In this document: positions 34,091 to 41,385 of the stretch, piece by piece
Layout of the letters: each line of letters begins with the position of its first letter
Numbering within the stretch: position 1 is the stretch's first letter
DNA from: an uncultured Eubacteriales bacterium
GTDB lineage: Bacteria > Bacillota > Clostridia > Christensenellales > Aristaeellaceae
Length of the DNA stretch: 64,000 bases
Assembly: GCA_902800625.1 (NCBI GenBank)
Contig: CADCFG010000001.1
Coordinates: 1-64,000, forward strand
Direction of reading: 5' to 3'
Notes under the pieces: generated by a model
The model's database searches: none
The model's input: the letters and a program-made list of their open reading frames with translations, nothing else
Told to the model about the DNA's origin: nothing
Program-made: the position numbers and the translations under genes

Positions 34091-34122
34091 GGATTACCTC
34101 CCATACGGATGTGATAAAGCCC

Positions 34123-35148
34123 TTACTCGGCCACCAGTTCCTGCAAGTCTTCTCTCAATATCTTCGCCCGCAGTATCTCGGACTCCCTCGGGCTGATCAG
34201 CTTGCCCGCGCGCACGCCCAGGGACCCGGGCTGCACGTCCATCATCAGCGCGTCCAGACCCGGCAGCGGCGCGTGAAGATAGCCCATGCTGGCGGCGTAG
34301 CGGATGTCGGAATAGCGGCGCATGAACTCGTTGGCGCTCATCAGCCGCGCATACATCAATTCTCCCCAGGAGCGCATCAGCCTATCCTGCAGCTGCAGCA
34401 TGTCCTTCTTTTCCGCGCTTTCGCGCATGTTGCGCTCGTGCTCCACGATCTGGCCGGTGGCGGCGGAGAGCGCGCGGATCACGTCCTCCTCGCTGCGGCC
34501 GAGGGTAGCCTGGTTGGAGAGCTGGTAGAGATTGCCCTGGGCCTCGGTGCCCTCGCCATAGAGCCCGCGGATGGTCAGACCCAGCTTGGCGATGGTCTGC
34601 ATCACCGCGCCCATCTGGCCGCCGCTGGCGATGGCCGGCAGGTGCAGGATCACGCTGGCGCGCATGCCAGTGCCCGTGTTGGCCGGGCATGCCGTCAGAA
34701 AGCCCCACTGGTGGTCAAATGCGAAGGGATAGCTCTTTTCCAGCGCCTCGTCCAGCCGCAGGGCCATCTCCGCCGACCGCTCCAGCTGGAGCCCGGGCAG
34801 CAGGCCCTGGAAGCGCACGTGATCCTCCTCGTTCAGCATCACCGAGACCGTGCCTGCCGACGAAACCATGGCCGCCGAGCGGTTCACGAATTTCAGCAGG
34901 TCATAGCTGATCAGGTGGTGCTCCACCAGGCGCGAGCGGGCGTCCTCCTCCAGCTCGCTCATGCGCAGCAGCGTGAACGCCGCGCCGTTTTCCGTCTTGA
35001 ACACCGCGTCGGCGGTGCGCTCGATCACCTCTTCGGCGTATTCCGGCGTCAGCTTCGGGGAAAAGGGCAGATCCTCATAGTTGCGGGAGAGCCGGACGCG
35101 GCTGGAGATGACCACGTCCTGATCCGGCGCCAGCACATACTCATACAT
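34123..35148 (-). CDS. mcsB: protein-arginine kinase McsB
   Basis: McsB phosphorylates arginines on proteins, tagging them for ClpCP, and inactivates CtsR under stress. The 341-residue guanido-kinase-like protein has SSRVRLSRN near the N-terminus, the nucleotide site CPANTGTGMR (about 163-172), and the RGLYGEGTEAQGN loop. ATG 35148 has GAGG five bases upstream; it overlaps the mcsA 3' end by eight bases. Confidence 0.95.
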   Translation of the reverse strand: MYEYVLAPDQDVVISSRVRLSRNYEDLPFSPKLTPEYAEEVIERTADAVFKTENGAAFTLLRMSELEEDARSRLVEHHLISYDLLKFVNRSAAMVSSAGTVSVMLNEEDHVRFQGLLPGLQLERSAEMALRLDEALEKSYPFAFDHQWGFLTACPANTGTGMRASVILHLPAIASGGQMGAVMQTIAKLGLTIRGLYGEGTEAQGNLYQLSNQATLGRSEEDVIRALSAATGQIVEHERNMRESAEKKDMLQLQDRLMRSWGELMYARLMSANEFMRRYSDIRYAASMGYLHAPLPGLDALMMDVQPGSLGVRAGKLISPRESEILRAKILREDLQELVAE

Positions 35149-35734
35149 CGTCCTCACTCCCCTCTTCGCCTTCACCTTCAAGCCGCTCCGGCGGACGTAC
35201 CTTGATGTCCTGCTCCCGGCGCTCCAGCTGGGCGTTCAGCGCGCGGATGGTGTCGCGCAGCTTGGCAGCCTGCTCGTATTCCTCGTCAGCGATGGCCTTT
35301 TGCAGCTTTTGTTTCAGTCGGTCGATGTTCATGCGGATGGAAGTGCCGCTGTGTACGCCTCCGGGTACGCGCCCGGCGTGCTGGGTGTTGCCGTGCACCC
35401 GCTGCAAAAGCGCCGTCATGGGCGTCTTGAAGGCCTGGTAGCAGGCCGCGCAGCCCAGCATTCCGCACTTCTGGAACTCGCCGTAGGTCATGCCGCACTG
35501 CTCGCAGATGAGGTCATCGTATTCCGCGTCCCGGCGCTCCTGCTCCTGGCCGCCGGGCTTGTTTTCCAGTATGCTGTTGAGTATGCCGGCCAGGTTGGAA
35601 AAGTCCAGACCCGGCAGCTGCTTCTGGTGCCTCGCCATGCAGGCCGGGCACAGGTTTCGCTCCACTCGATCGCCGTTGATGATCGTCATCAGATGGAACT
35701 TCGCGGGCCGAATGCCGCAATCCTCACACATCAT
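35141..35734 (-). CDS. mcsA: McsB activator McsA (zinc-finger, UVR domain)
   Basis: McsA activates the arginine kinase McsB and binds zinc. The 197-residue protein has two pairs of CxxC motifs (CEDCG with CPAC; CEQCG with CAAC), a disordered middle, and a C-terminal UVR motif (EEYEQAAKLRDTIRALN). The first of two adjacent ATGs is chosen, eight bases after GGAGGG. It overlaps the end of ctsR by 11 bases in another frame. Confidence 0.95.
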   Translation of the reverse strand: MMCEDCGIRPAKFHLMTIINGDRVERNLCPACMARHQKQLPGLDFSNLAGILNSILENKPGGQEQERRDAEYDDLICEQCGMTYGEFQKCGMLGCAACYQAFKTPMTALLQRVHGNTQHAGRVPGGVHSGTSIRMNIDRLKQKLQKAIADEEYEQAAKLRDTIRALNAQLERREQDIKVRPPERLEGEGEEGSEDDV

Positions 35735-36206
35735 GGCGCTTGCCCTCCTCGATATTCTTGAATACCTGCACAAGCATGTTCCTGAACACCGCCGCCCGCA
35801 GCACATCCTTGGCGCTGATGGGCAGGGCCAGGGCGTTCCGGGACACGGCGGCGCGCATCAGCGCGGCCTCGCTGTCCGTCACCATGTCCCGCTCGCGCAG
35901 GTTGGAGATGATGGCCACGGCGGTCTCCTCGTCCACGGAGTTGCCCACCCGGTTCAGAAGTATGTTCAAAAGGTTGGACTCGCCCCTGGTCTGCATGCGA
36001 ACGATTCGCACATAGCCGCCGCCCCCGCGCCGGGATTCGATGATATAGCCGTGGTCCACGGAAAAGCGGGTGGCCAGCACGTAGTTGATCTGCGACGGCG
36101 CGCAGCCGAAGTGCTGGGCCAATTCGTTGCGCCGCAGCTCCACATGGGCGTCCTCGGTCATCAGATCCTTTATGAAATGCTCGATGCTGTCGCTCAACTG
36201 AGCCAT
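35724..36206 (-). CDS. ctsR: transcriptional repressor CtsR
   Basis: CtsR represses clp and heat-shock genes and is released by heat. The 160-residue protein has the N-terminal winged HTH (AQHFGCAPSQINYVLATRF) and the Gly-rich wing ESRRGGGGYVRI that contacts DNA and senses temperature. ATG 36206 follows AAGGTGATAAT. A CtsR operator lies 14 bases upstream, so it autoregulates its operon. Confidence 0.96.
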   Translation of the reverse strand: MAQLSDSIEHFIKDLMTEDAHVELRRNELAQHFGCAPSQINYVLATRFSVDHGYIIESRRGGGGYVRIVRMQTRGESNLLNILLNRVGNSVDEETAVAIISNLRERDMVTDSEAALMRAAVSRNALALPISAKDVLRAAVFRNMLVQVFKNIEEGKRHDV

Positions 36207-36219
36207 ATTATCACCTTCT

Positions 36220-36236
36220 ATTGACCATCTTTGACT
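36220..36236 (-). promoter_or_regulatory. CtsR operator
   Basis: On the minus strand AGTCAAA-GAT-GGTCAAT matches the heptad direct repeat bound by CtsR (RGTCAAA NAN RGTCAAA), with one deviation at the last base. It begins directly after the -10 box and covers the likely transcription start. Confidence 0.85.
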
Positions 36237-36265
36237 ATTATAGCGCATGCACGTCGAAAATGCAA
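36237..36265 (-). promoter_or_regulatory. sigma-A promoter of the ctsR operon
   Basis: On the minus strand TTGCAT (36260-36265), 17 bases, TATAAT (36237-36242), abutting the CtsR operator. Confidence 0.7.
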
Positions 36266-36283
36266 GAGGGAATTTTTTAAATG

Positions 36284-36312
36284 AAAAAGGCAGCGCGTCG
36301 CGCTGTCTTTTT
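36284..36312 (-). terminator. terminator after mtnN
   Basis: A GC core (CAGCG/CGCTG around 36298) is extended by A/T arms. On the minus strand it ends in CCTTTTT. It separates mtnN from the ctsR promoter. Confidence 0.75.
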
Positions 36313-36324
36313 GCTTGAAATGCG

Positions 36325-37014
36325 TTATCCCCTGTCCTTCAAATACCGCATCAGCACCCGTGCGGAGTTGTCCGCCGCTACCGGCAGGAACTTATAGAAC
36401 TCCACCTGGTGCTCGCCGTCGGTGCTGTCGGAGATGGCCCGGATCACGGCGCACTTCACGCCGTTAGAAAAGCACACATGGGCGATGGCTCCGGCCTCCA
36501 TCTCACAGGCTTCCGCCGCAAACAGCCTCACCAGCCGCGTCTTGGTTTCGGCATCGGAGATGAATTGATCGCCGGAGGCCAGCTTTGCGGGCACGGCGTG
36601 CACGCCCTCCGCCTCGCAGGCGCGAAGAATGGCGGAAGCGGCGTCAGGGTCGCAGGGAAAGGGCTCGCCGTTTGTCTCATTGAAGAACGCGGGCGGGTCG
36701 CCCACGGCGGTGGTGTCGAAGTCATGTTCCACCACGCAGGTGCCCACGGCAATGTCGCCGATGTCCAGTCGCTTGGACAGGCTCCCGGCCACGCCGGAGT
36801 TGATCACCAGCTCCGGGGCGTATTTCAGTATCATCGTCTGGGCGCACATGGCGGCATTCACCTTGCCCACGCCCGCCATGCCAATCACCACGTCCTGGCC
36901 CACGAGTCTGCCGCTGACAAACGTCAGCCGGCCGATCTTATCAGTGACAGGGTTTTCGATATTGGCCTTCAGCTTCTCTGCCTCGATGTCCAAAGCGCAG
37001 ATAATTCCGATCAT
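36325..37014 (-). CDS. mtnN: 5'-methylthioadenosine/S-adenosylhomocysteine nucleosidase
   Basis: MtnN hydrolyses MTA and SAH, recycling products of SAM-using enzymes, including the radical-SAM proteins of this window. The 229-residue protein has the family MIGIICALDIEAEKL start, GVGKVNAA, INSGVAGSL, the substrate loop with CEMEAGAIAHVC and the catalytic Asp in AISDSTDG. AGGAG lies six bases before the ATG. Confidence 0.95.
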   Translation of the reverse strand: MIGIICALDIEAEKLKANIENPVTDKIGRLTFVSGRLVGQDVVIGMAGVGKVNAAMCAQTMILKYAPELVINSGVAGSLSKRLDIGDIAVGTCVVEHDFDTTAVGDPPAFFNETNGEPFPCDPDAASAILRACEAEGVHAVPAKLASGDQFISDAETKTRLVRLFAAEACEMEAGAIAHVCFSNGVKCAVIRAISDSTDGEHQVEFYKFLPVAADNSARVLMRYLKDRG

Positions 37015-37029
37015 AACATGCTCCTGTAT

Positions 37030-38187
37030 CTATTTGTACAACAGTGCCACGGCCTGGGCCGAGATGCCCAGCCCCTCCCCCTCGAAGCCCAGCTTCTCGG
37101 TGGTGGTGGCCTTCACATTCACCCGGGACGGGTCGACGCCCAGCCCGGCGGCGACGCTTGCCTTCATTTGGTTCATATATCCTGCCAGCTTGGGCCGCTG
37201 CGCCACGATGGTCACATCAGCGTTGCCCACGCTGTAGCCCGCGGCGCGCACCTTCTCCATTACCACCGCCAGCAGCTTCATGGAGTCCGCGCCCTTGTAG
37301 GCCGGGTCGGTGTCCGGGAAGTGGCGGCCGATGTCGCCCTCGCCCAGCGCCCCCAGCAGCGCGTCCATCAGCGCATGCACGGCCACGTCCGCGTCGGAAT
37401 GGCCGTCCAGGCCCTTTTCATAAGGCACGTCCACGCCGCAGAGAATCAGTTTTCGGCCCTCAACCAGACGATGGACGTCATAGCCCTGGCCGATGCGAAC
37501 ATCCGGCCGCTTCGGCCCGTTCAGAGCCTCAAAATCCGCTTTTGTGGTCAATTTGCGGTTCGCCTCCGCTCCAGGCGCGCCCACGAGGCGCACGCCATTA
37601 TAGTAATGCTCGAACAGTATGGCGTCGTCGGTGACGGGCATGTTCTCCGCCTGCGCCCGCTCGTGGGCCGCCAGAATCCTGCGATAGTCGAAGGATTGGG
37701 GTGTCTGCACCGCACGCAGGCTTTCCCGTTCAAGGGAAGTCACCGTGCCGTCCGAGGCGACCTGCTTGATGGTGTCTACCACGGGCGTGGAGATTACGCC
37801 GCTGCCGTATTCCCTGGCGGACTGGAGCGTTGCGTCGATCACGTCCGCCGTCACAAAGGGGCGCGCGGCATCGTGGATGGCGACGATTTCGCAATCCTCC
37901 GGAATGGCCTTCAGCCCGCTGTACACCGAATCCCGCCGGGTCGCGCCGCCGCGGGCGATGCCCTTCACCAGCGGAAAGGGGCCTTCGCGCCGTTCAAGGT
38001 CTGTCCAGACGGCCATGTCACTGTCTGAGAGCACCAGCGCCGCACCGTCGAAGCGCCCGCAGGCCTGAAAGGCGTCAAGGCACCGGGCGAGCACCGACCG
38101 GCCGTCCACGGGCCAGAAGGCCTTGTTCATGCCAAGGCCCGCCCGCTCTCCGCGCCCGGCGGCCACAATCACCGCCCAGGTGCTCAT
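37030..38187 (-). CDS. ispDF: bifunctional IspD/IspF enzyme of the MEP pathway
   Basis: The N-terminal half (about 1-225) is the CDP-ME cytidylyltransferase IspD ([22 protein letters not shown]). The C-terminal half (about 230-385) is MECDP synthase IspF (GQGYDVHRL, zinc ligands in [16 protein letters not shown]). The fusion joins non-consecutive steps of isoprenoid synthesis and is known in several bacteria. dxs and ispA are encoded 8-10 kb away. The ATG overlaps the rqcP stop by four bases. Confidence 0.96.
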   Translation of the reverse strand: MSTWAVIVAAGRGERAGLGMNKAFWPVDGRSVLARCLDAFQACGRFDGAALVLSDSDMAVWTDLERREGPFPLVKGIARGGATRRDSVYSGLKAIPEDCEIVAIHDAARPFVTADVIDATLQSAREYGSGVISTPVVDTIKQVASDGTVTSLERESLRAVQTPQSFDYRRILAAHERAQAENMPVTDDAILFEHYYNGVRLVGAPGAEANRKLTTKADFEALNGPKRPDVRIGQGYDVHRLVEGRKLILCGVDVPYEKGLDGHSDADVAVHALMDALLGALGEGDIGRHFPDTDPAYKGADSMKLLAVVMEKVRAAGYSVGNADVTIVAQRPKLAGYMNQMKASVAAGLGVDPSRVNVKATTTEKLGFEGEGLGISAQAVALLYK

Positions 38188-38483
38188 GCTTTCGCGCGGT
38201 ACATGTCTGCCGCGTCCTGTTTCGCCGCGTGTTCGGCGATGGACAGGATCTCATATTCACTGTACTTCTCGCCGAAGCGAATGCCCAGCACGTCCCCCAC
38301 TTTCACGTCCGTGCCCGGCTTGGCCTCCTTGCCGTTCACTGTGACATGGCCGGTGGAACAGGCGTCGTTGGCGACGCTGCGGCGCTTGATGATGCGGGAA
38401 ATCTTCAGGAACTTATCCAGGCGAATGGCGTTCGGCGCGACGCGCTCCACGGGTTTCTTCGCCTCCATGGCCTTCCTGCTCAT
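38184..38483 (-). CDS. rqcP: S4 RNA-binding protein, RqcP/YabO-like
   Basis: The 99-residue protein is mostly one S4 domain ([16 protein letters not shown] to [11 protein letters not shown]). The location after mazG and spoVT matches yabO of Bacillus, now RqcP, which helps RqcH add alanine tails to stalled nascent chains. A C-terminal extension of about 20 residues follows the S4 fold. GAGGAAAG precedes the ATG. Confidence 0.85.
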   Translation of the reverse strand: MSRKAMEAKKPVERVAPNAIRLDKFLKISRIIKRRSVANDACSTGHVTVNGKEAKPGTDVKVGDVLGIRFGEKYSEYEILSIAEHAAKQDAADMYRAKA

Positions 38484-38509
38484 AGGTTCTTTCCTCCAAA
38501 TGGTTTATA

Positions 38510-38542
38510 AATCACAACAAGGCGCCCCTGAACGGAAGCGCC
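38510..38542 (-). terminator. possible terminator after hup
   Basis: Eight-base arms with two wobble pairs (38521-38528, 38535-38542) are followed on the minus strand by a T-rich run (TTGTTGTGATTT). It may only partly stop transcription into rqcP. Confidence 0.45.
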
Positions 38543-38564
38543 CTGTCGCTGATCGTGGTTCTGA

Positions 38565-38834
38565 TTAGAACTGATCCTTGAAGCCCTTGCCAGCCTTGAA
38601 GCCGGGGGTCTTCTTGGCGGGGATCTCGATGGTCTCGCCAGTGGAAGGCTTGCGGCCAGTGCGAGCGGCGCGCTCCTTCACCTCAAAGGTGCCAAAGCCC
38701 ATCAGCTGGACCTTGTCGCCGGCCTTGAGGGCCTCGGTGATGGTGTCGGTGAAAGCGTTCAGCGCGGCCTCAGCCTGCTTCTTGCTCAGCTCGGACTTCT
38801 CAGCCATCTTGGCAATCAGAGTAGCCTTGTTCAT
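38565..38834 (-). CDS. hup: HU family DNA-binding protein
   Basis: HU bends and compacts DNA as a dimer. The 89-residue product is standard: [12 protein letters not shown] start, dimer helices, and DNA arm with [25 protein letters not shown] 38834 lies nine bases after GGAGGTG. It is probably monocistronic and highly expressed; its upstream region carries two near-identical 15-base repeats. Confidence 0.97.
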   Translation of the reverse strand: MNKATLIAKMAEKSELSKKQAEAALNAFTDTITEALKAGDKVQLMGFGTFEVKERAARTGRKPSTGETIEIPAKKTPGFKAGKGFKDQF

Positions 38835-38853
38835 GAAAAATACACCTCCAGAT

Positions 38854-38899
38854 ATTATAAGCACATTGAGCACAATAAATCATTGCATATTGAGCACAA
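38854..38899 (-). promoter_or_regulatory. hup upstream region: -10 box and two direct repeats
   Basis: On the minus strand a TATAAT (38854-38859) precedes hup. Just upstream lie two 15-base copies of TTGTGCTCAATRTGC (38861-38875 and 38885-38899) differing at one base and offset by 24 bases. A normal -35 box is not obvious, so the repeats may bind an activator or repressor. Confidence 0.45.
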
Positions 38900-38951
38900 C
38901 TGTCCTGAATATTCGCCCTCTCCTGCTTTAATTCCTGCTTATTTTTTGGTT

Positions 38952-40337
38952 TCAGCACAATTTTACCAAATCCCAATATTCTCTCAACGTTTCGAGGGGC
39001 AAATCCCCGCTTTTTTCGATCATTTCAGCCTCGACCTCGCCAAATCTGGCGATAAAGCGCTTCACTGCGCTGTTCAGGGCCAGCTCCGGATCCAGCTTCA
39101 AAAGCCGCGCGATGCCACAGATGCCCATCAGCACCTCTCCCAGCCAAACCTCCGAATCCGTATCCATGGGAAGACGGGACAGCTTTTCCGCACACCGCCT
39201 CGCCAGCACCGCCGCGTCCTCGTCCTTCAGTCCCGCCTCTGCGCTGCGCTTGAGCACCTTCACGGCCCTCAGCGTGGCGGGCAGCGCCTTCGTCACGTCC
39301 TCCATGGTCTCCTGCCGGGTGCGTTGGCCGCGTTCGGTCATCTTGTTGCGGGTCCAAAGATCCAGTACCTGTTCCGCATCCACAGCTTCATCCCCGCCGA
39401 AGATGTGGGTGTGCCGCGAGATCATTTTTTCGCAGATGGCGGTGGTGACATCGGTGATGTCAAATTCCCCATGCCGCCTTGCCAGCTCCGAGTGGATGGC
39501 CACCTGCATCAGCACGTCGCCCAGCTCGTCGTACAGGTGATCGGTGTCGCCCTCGTCGATGGCGTCGATCACCTCGTAGGCCTCCTCCAGCATGCAGGTG
39601 CGCAGGCTCTCGTGGGTCTGCGCCCGGTCCCAGGGGCAGCCGCCGGGGCCGCACAGGCGGCGCATGATCTCGTTGAGGTGCTCGAAGTCATAGCGCTCCA
39701 ACGCTGTGATCTCCCGCTCCGCCCGCACCAGCGCGCAGGTCATGTGGTCGTAGTGCTCTGCCCGATCCAGTTCGTAGAGCGGCAGCTTCACCGGCGCCTC
39801 TCCGCCGTTCAAAAGCCACACGTCCGCCTCCTCCGGGTAGACCTCCATCAGCTTCAGCTTCACCTCGCAGGCCAGCTCCCGGCTCTCCAGCTCCCGGATC
39901 AGGCAATGCTCCCGGGCTGTGACGTGGAAATCCTCCCAGTCGGAGGCCTCCACCGAGCGCGTCTCGCCGGTCAGGATGGCCAGCAGCGGCCCCTCTGCGG
40001 GCGGCCCGACGATCACGCGAACGCCCTCTCCCGCCGCCTGCACGATGGGTGGTACGGTGCGGTCACGGATGTCGGCCACGCAATAGCAGACGTCACCCGT
40101 TTCAGCGGCCTTGAGCACGGCCTTCGCGGCGGCCCGGGCGTGCTCGTCGAAATCCTCGCTGGTCTCATAGAGTGCATCCAGCGATTCCCAGGCGATGCCC
40201 TGCCCGTCCAGCCATGCTGCGCAGCCGCAGCGCTCCGTGTGCAGCAGCACGCGCCTGCCCGAGCGGAGCGCCTCCGCCGCCTCCAGCGTCAGCTGGCCGC
40301 CCTGCCAGCCCGTTCCGATGATCGTGATCACGCCCAT
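38952..40337 (-). CDS. mazG: YabN-like fusion: tetrapyrrole methylase-like domain plus MazG pyrophosphohydrolase
   Basis: The N-terminal 220 residues resemble SAM-dependent tetrapyrrole methylases (ITIIGTG start) as in Bacillus YabN; the C-terminal part is a MazG NTP pyrophosphohydrolase (LRRLCGPGGCPWDRAQTHESL, EEAYEVIDAI, DELGDVLMQV). MazG domains clear non-canonical or damaged nucleotides. The methylase half's role is unknown. ATG 40337 is given; GTG 40331 has better spacing to GGGAGG and may be the real start. Order spoVT-yabN-yabO is as in Bacillus. Confidence 0.93.
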   Translation of the reverse strand: MGVITIIGTGWQGGQLTLEAAEALRSGRRVLLHTERCGCAAWLDGQGIAWESLDALYETSEDFDEHARAAAKAVLKAAETGDVCYCVADIRDRTVPPIVQAAGEGVRVIVGPPAEGPLLAILTGETRSVEASDWEDFHVTAREHCLIRELESRELACEVKLKLMEVYPEEADVWLLNGGEAPVKLPLYELDRAEHYDHMTCALVRAEREITALERYDFEHLNEIMRRLCGPGGCPWDRAQTHESLRTCMLEEAYEVIDAIDEGDTDHLYDELGDVLMQVAIHSELARRHGEFDITDVTTAICEKMISRHTHIFGGDEAVDAEQVLDLWTRNKMTERGQRTRQETMEDVTKALPATLRAVKVLKRSAEAGLKDEDAAVLARRCAEKLSRLPMDTDSEVWLGEVLMGICGIARLLKLDPELALNSAVKRFIARFGEVEAEMIEKSGDLPLETLREYWDLVKLC

Positions 40338-40370
40338 GCGCCTCCCGAATTCCATGAATTACCGGGAGAA

Positions 40371-40400
40371 ATTATACCACAGGCGGGGCGGCGCTGGCAA
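40371..40400 (-). promoter_or_regulatory. promoter of mazG
   Basis: On the minus strand TTGCCA (40395-40400), 18 bases, TATAAT (40371-40376), in the short gap after the spoVT stop. It lets mazG be expressed independently of spoVT. Confidence 0.55.
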
Positions 40401-40403
40401 GGC

Positions 40404-40958
40404 TTACTGCTCCATTTGGCGCCCGATGATGTTGGCTGTGGTCTCAGCCACCTTCTGGTCCACATTGGTCATCTGCAGGCCGGATTCCCTGCTGAGCAGC
40501 ATCAGCCCGCCCACGATCTCGCCGTCGGCCAGGATCGGCGCCACGATCTGGGCGGAGTAGGCCTCGGGCCGGTCGTCCTGGGTCATGGGGATCATCTTCA
40601 TGCCGGACGACAGGTTCAGCATCACCAGCTGCCGGCCCTGCAGGATCTGGTCCGCCTCCGGGCTGAGCGCCTTTTCCACATACTCCCTTTTTGCCGCGCC
40701 GGAGGAGGACACGATGGCGTCCCTGTCGCTGATCAGTGCCACATGGCCCAGCGTCCGGTACAGGCTGTCGGTGTAGTCCTTGGCTATGGACGCGATCTCG
40801 CCGATGGGCGAATACTTCTTCAGCACCACTTCCCCGTCGTGGTCGGTAAATATCTCCAGCGGGTCTCCCTCTCTTATACGCAGCGTCCTTCTGATTTCCT
40901 TGGGAATGACCACCCGCCCCAGTTCGTCGATACGCCTAACAATGCCCGTTGCTCTCAT
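40404..40958 (-). CDS. spoVT: stage V sporulation protein T (AbrB family regulator)
   Basis: SpoVT tunes sigma-G-dependent genes in the forespore. The 184-residue protein has an N-terminal AbrB-type swapped-hairpin DNA-binding domain (MRATGIVRRIDELGRVVIPKEIRR) and a C-terminal GAF-like domain (about 55-184). GGAGGCG precedes the ATG. I do not see a clear sigma-G promoter upstream. Confidence 0.95.
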   Translation of the reverse strand: MRATGIVRRIDELGRVVIPKEIRRTLRIREGDPLEIFTDHDGEVVLKKYSPIGEIASIAKDYTDSLYRTLGHVALISDRDAIVSSSGAAKREYVEKALSPEADQILQGRQLVMLNLSSGMKMIPMTQDDRPEAYSAQIVAPILADGEIVGGLMLLSRESGLQMTNVDQKVAETTANIIGRQMEQ

Positions 40959-41083
40959 AAAAACGCCTCCATAAGCTCAAACTGGCTGAAAATGCTTTCA
41001 GCGGCACATACTTCAAAGTCGTGTGCGTAGTTTGCGCGTATCGGGGCGTTTTATGCGCGTAGACAGGCGGATGCAAATTGCGG

Positions 41084-41112
41084 TTTACATCGACGGCGCG
41101 GCGCTGTATAAT
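41084..41112 (+). promoter_or_regulatory. sigma-A promoter of the small Fe-S protein
   Basis: TTTACA (41084-41089), 17 bases, TATAAT (41107-41112), 31 bases before the start codon. Confidence 0.75.
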
Positions 41113-41143
41113 GCCTGTGAGGATAAAGCTGGGAGGAAGTACC

Positions 41144-41341
41144 ATGAAGATTCGATATAACGAAGATCAGGAGGTCGTCAGGACCATCAAGGAAGGCCTG
41201 GAGCGCACGGGCGGTTACTGCCCCTGCCGGCTGGCACGCACGACGGAGAACAGGTGCATGTGCAAGGAGTTCCGGGACCAGATCGCAGACCCCGATTTCG
41301 AAGGTTATTGCCACTGTATGCTATATTACAAGGAGAAATGA
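41144..41341 (+). CDS. ferredoxin-thioredoxin reductase catalytic-chain-like small protein
   Basis: The 65-residue protein has the complete cysteine set of the ferredoxin-thioredoxin reductase beta chain: CPC (26-28), CMCKEF (38-40) and CHC (56-58), which together bind a [4Fe-4S] cluster and form a redox disulfide. Partners such as a variable chain or thioredoxin are not encoded nearby. Start ATG is five bases after GGGAGGAAG. It is monocistronic, with a strong promoter and terminator. Confidence 0.85.
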   Translation: MKIRYNEDQEVVRTIKEGLERTGGYCPCRLARTTENRCMCKEFRDQIADPDFEGYCHCMLYYKEK

Positions 41342-41343
41342 GC

Positions 41344-41385
41344 GAACAACAGCGGATCGGCGATATGTCCGATCCGCTGTTGTTC
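41344..41385. terminator. bidirectional hairpin terminator between the small Fe-S gene and recN
   Basis: Perfect 17-base arms (41344-41360 and 41369-41385) enclose an 8-base loop between convergent genes. The outermost base of one arm is part of the recN stop codon. T-tracts on both sides are interrupted. Confidence 0.7.
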
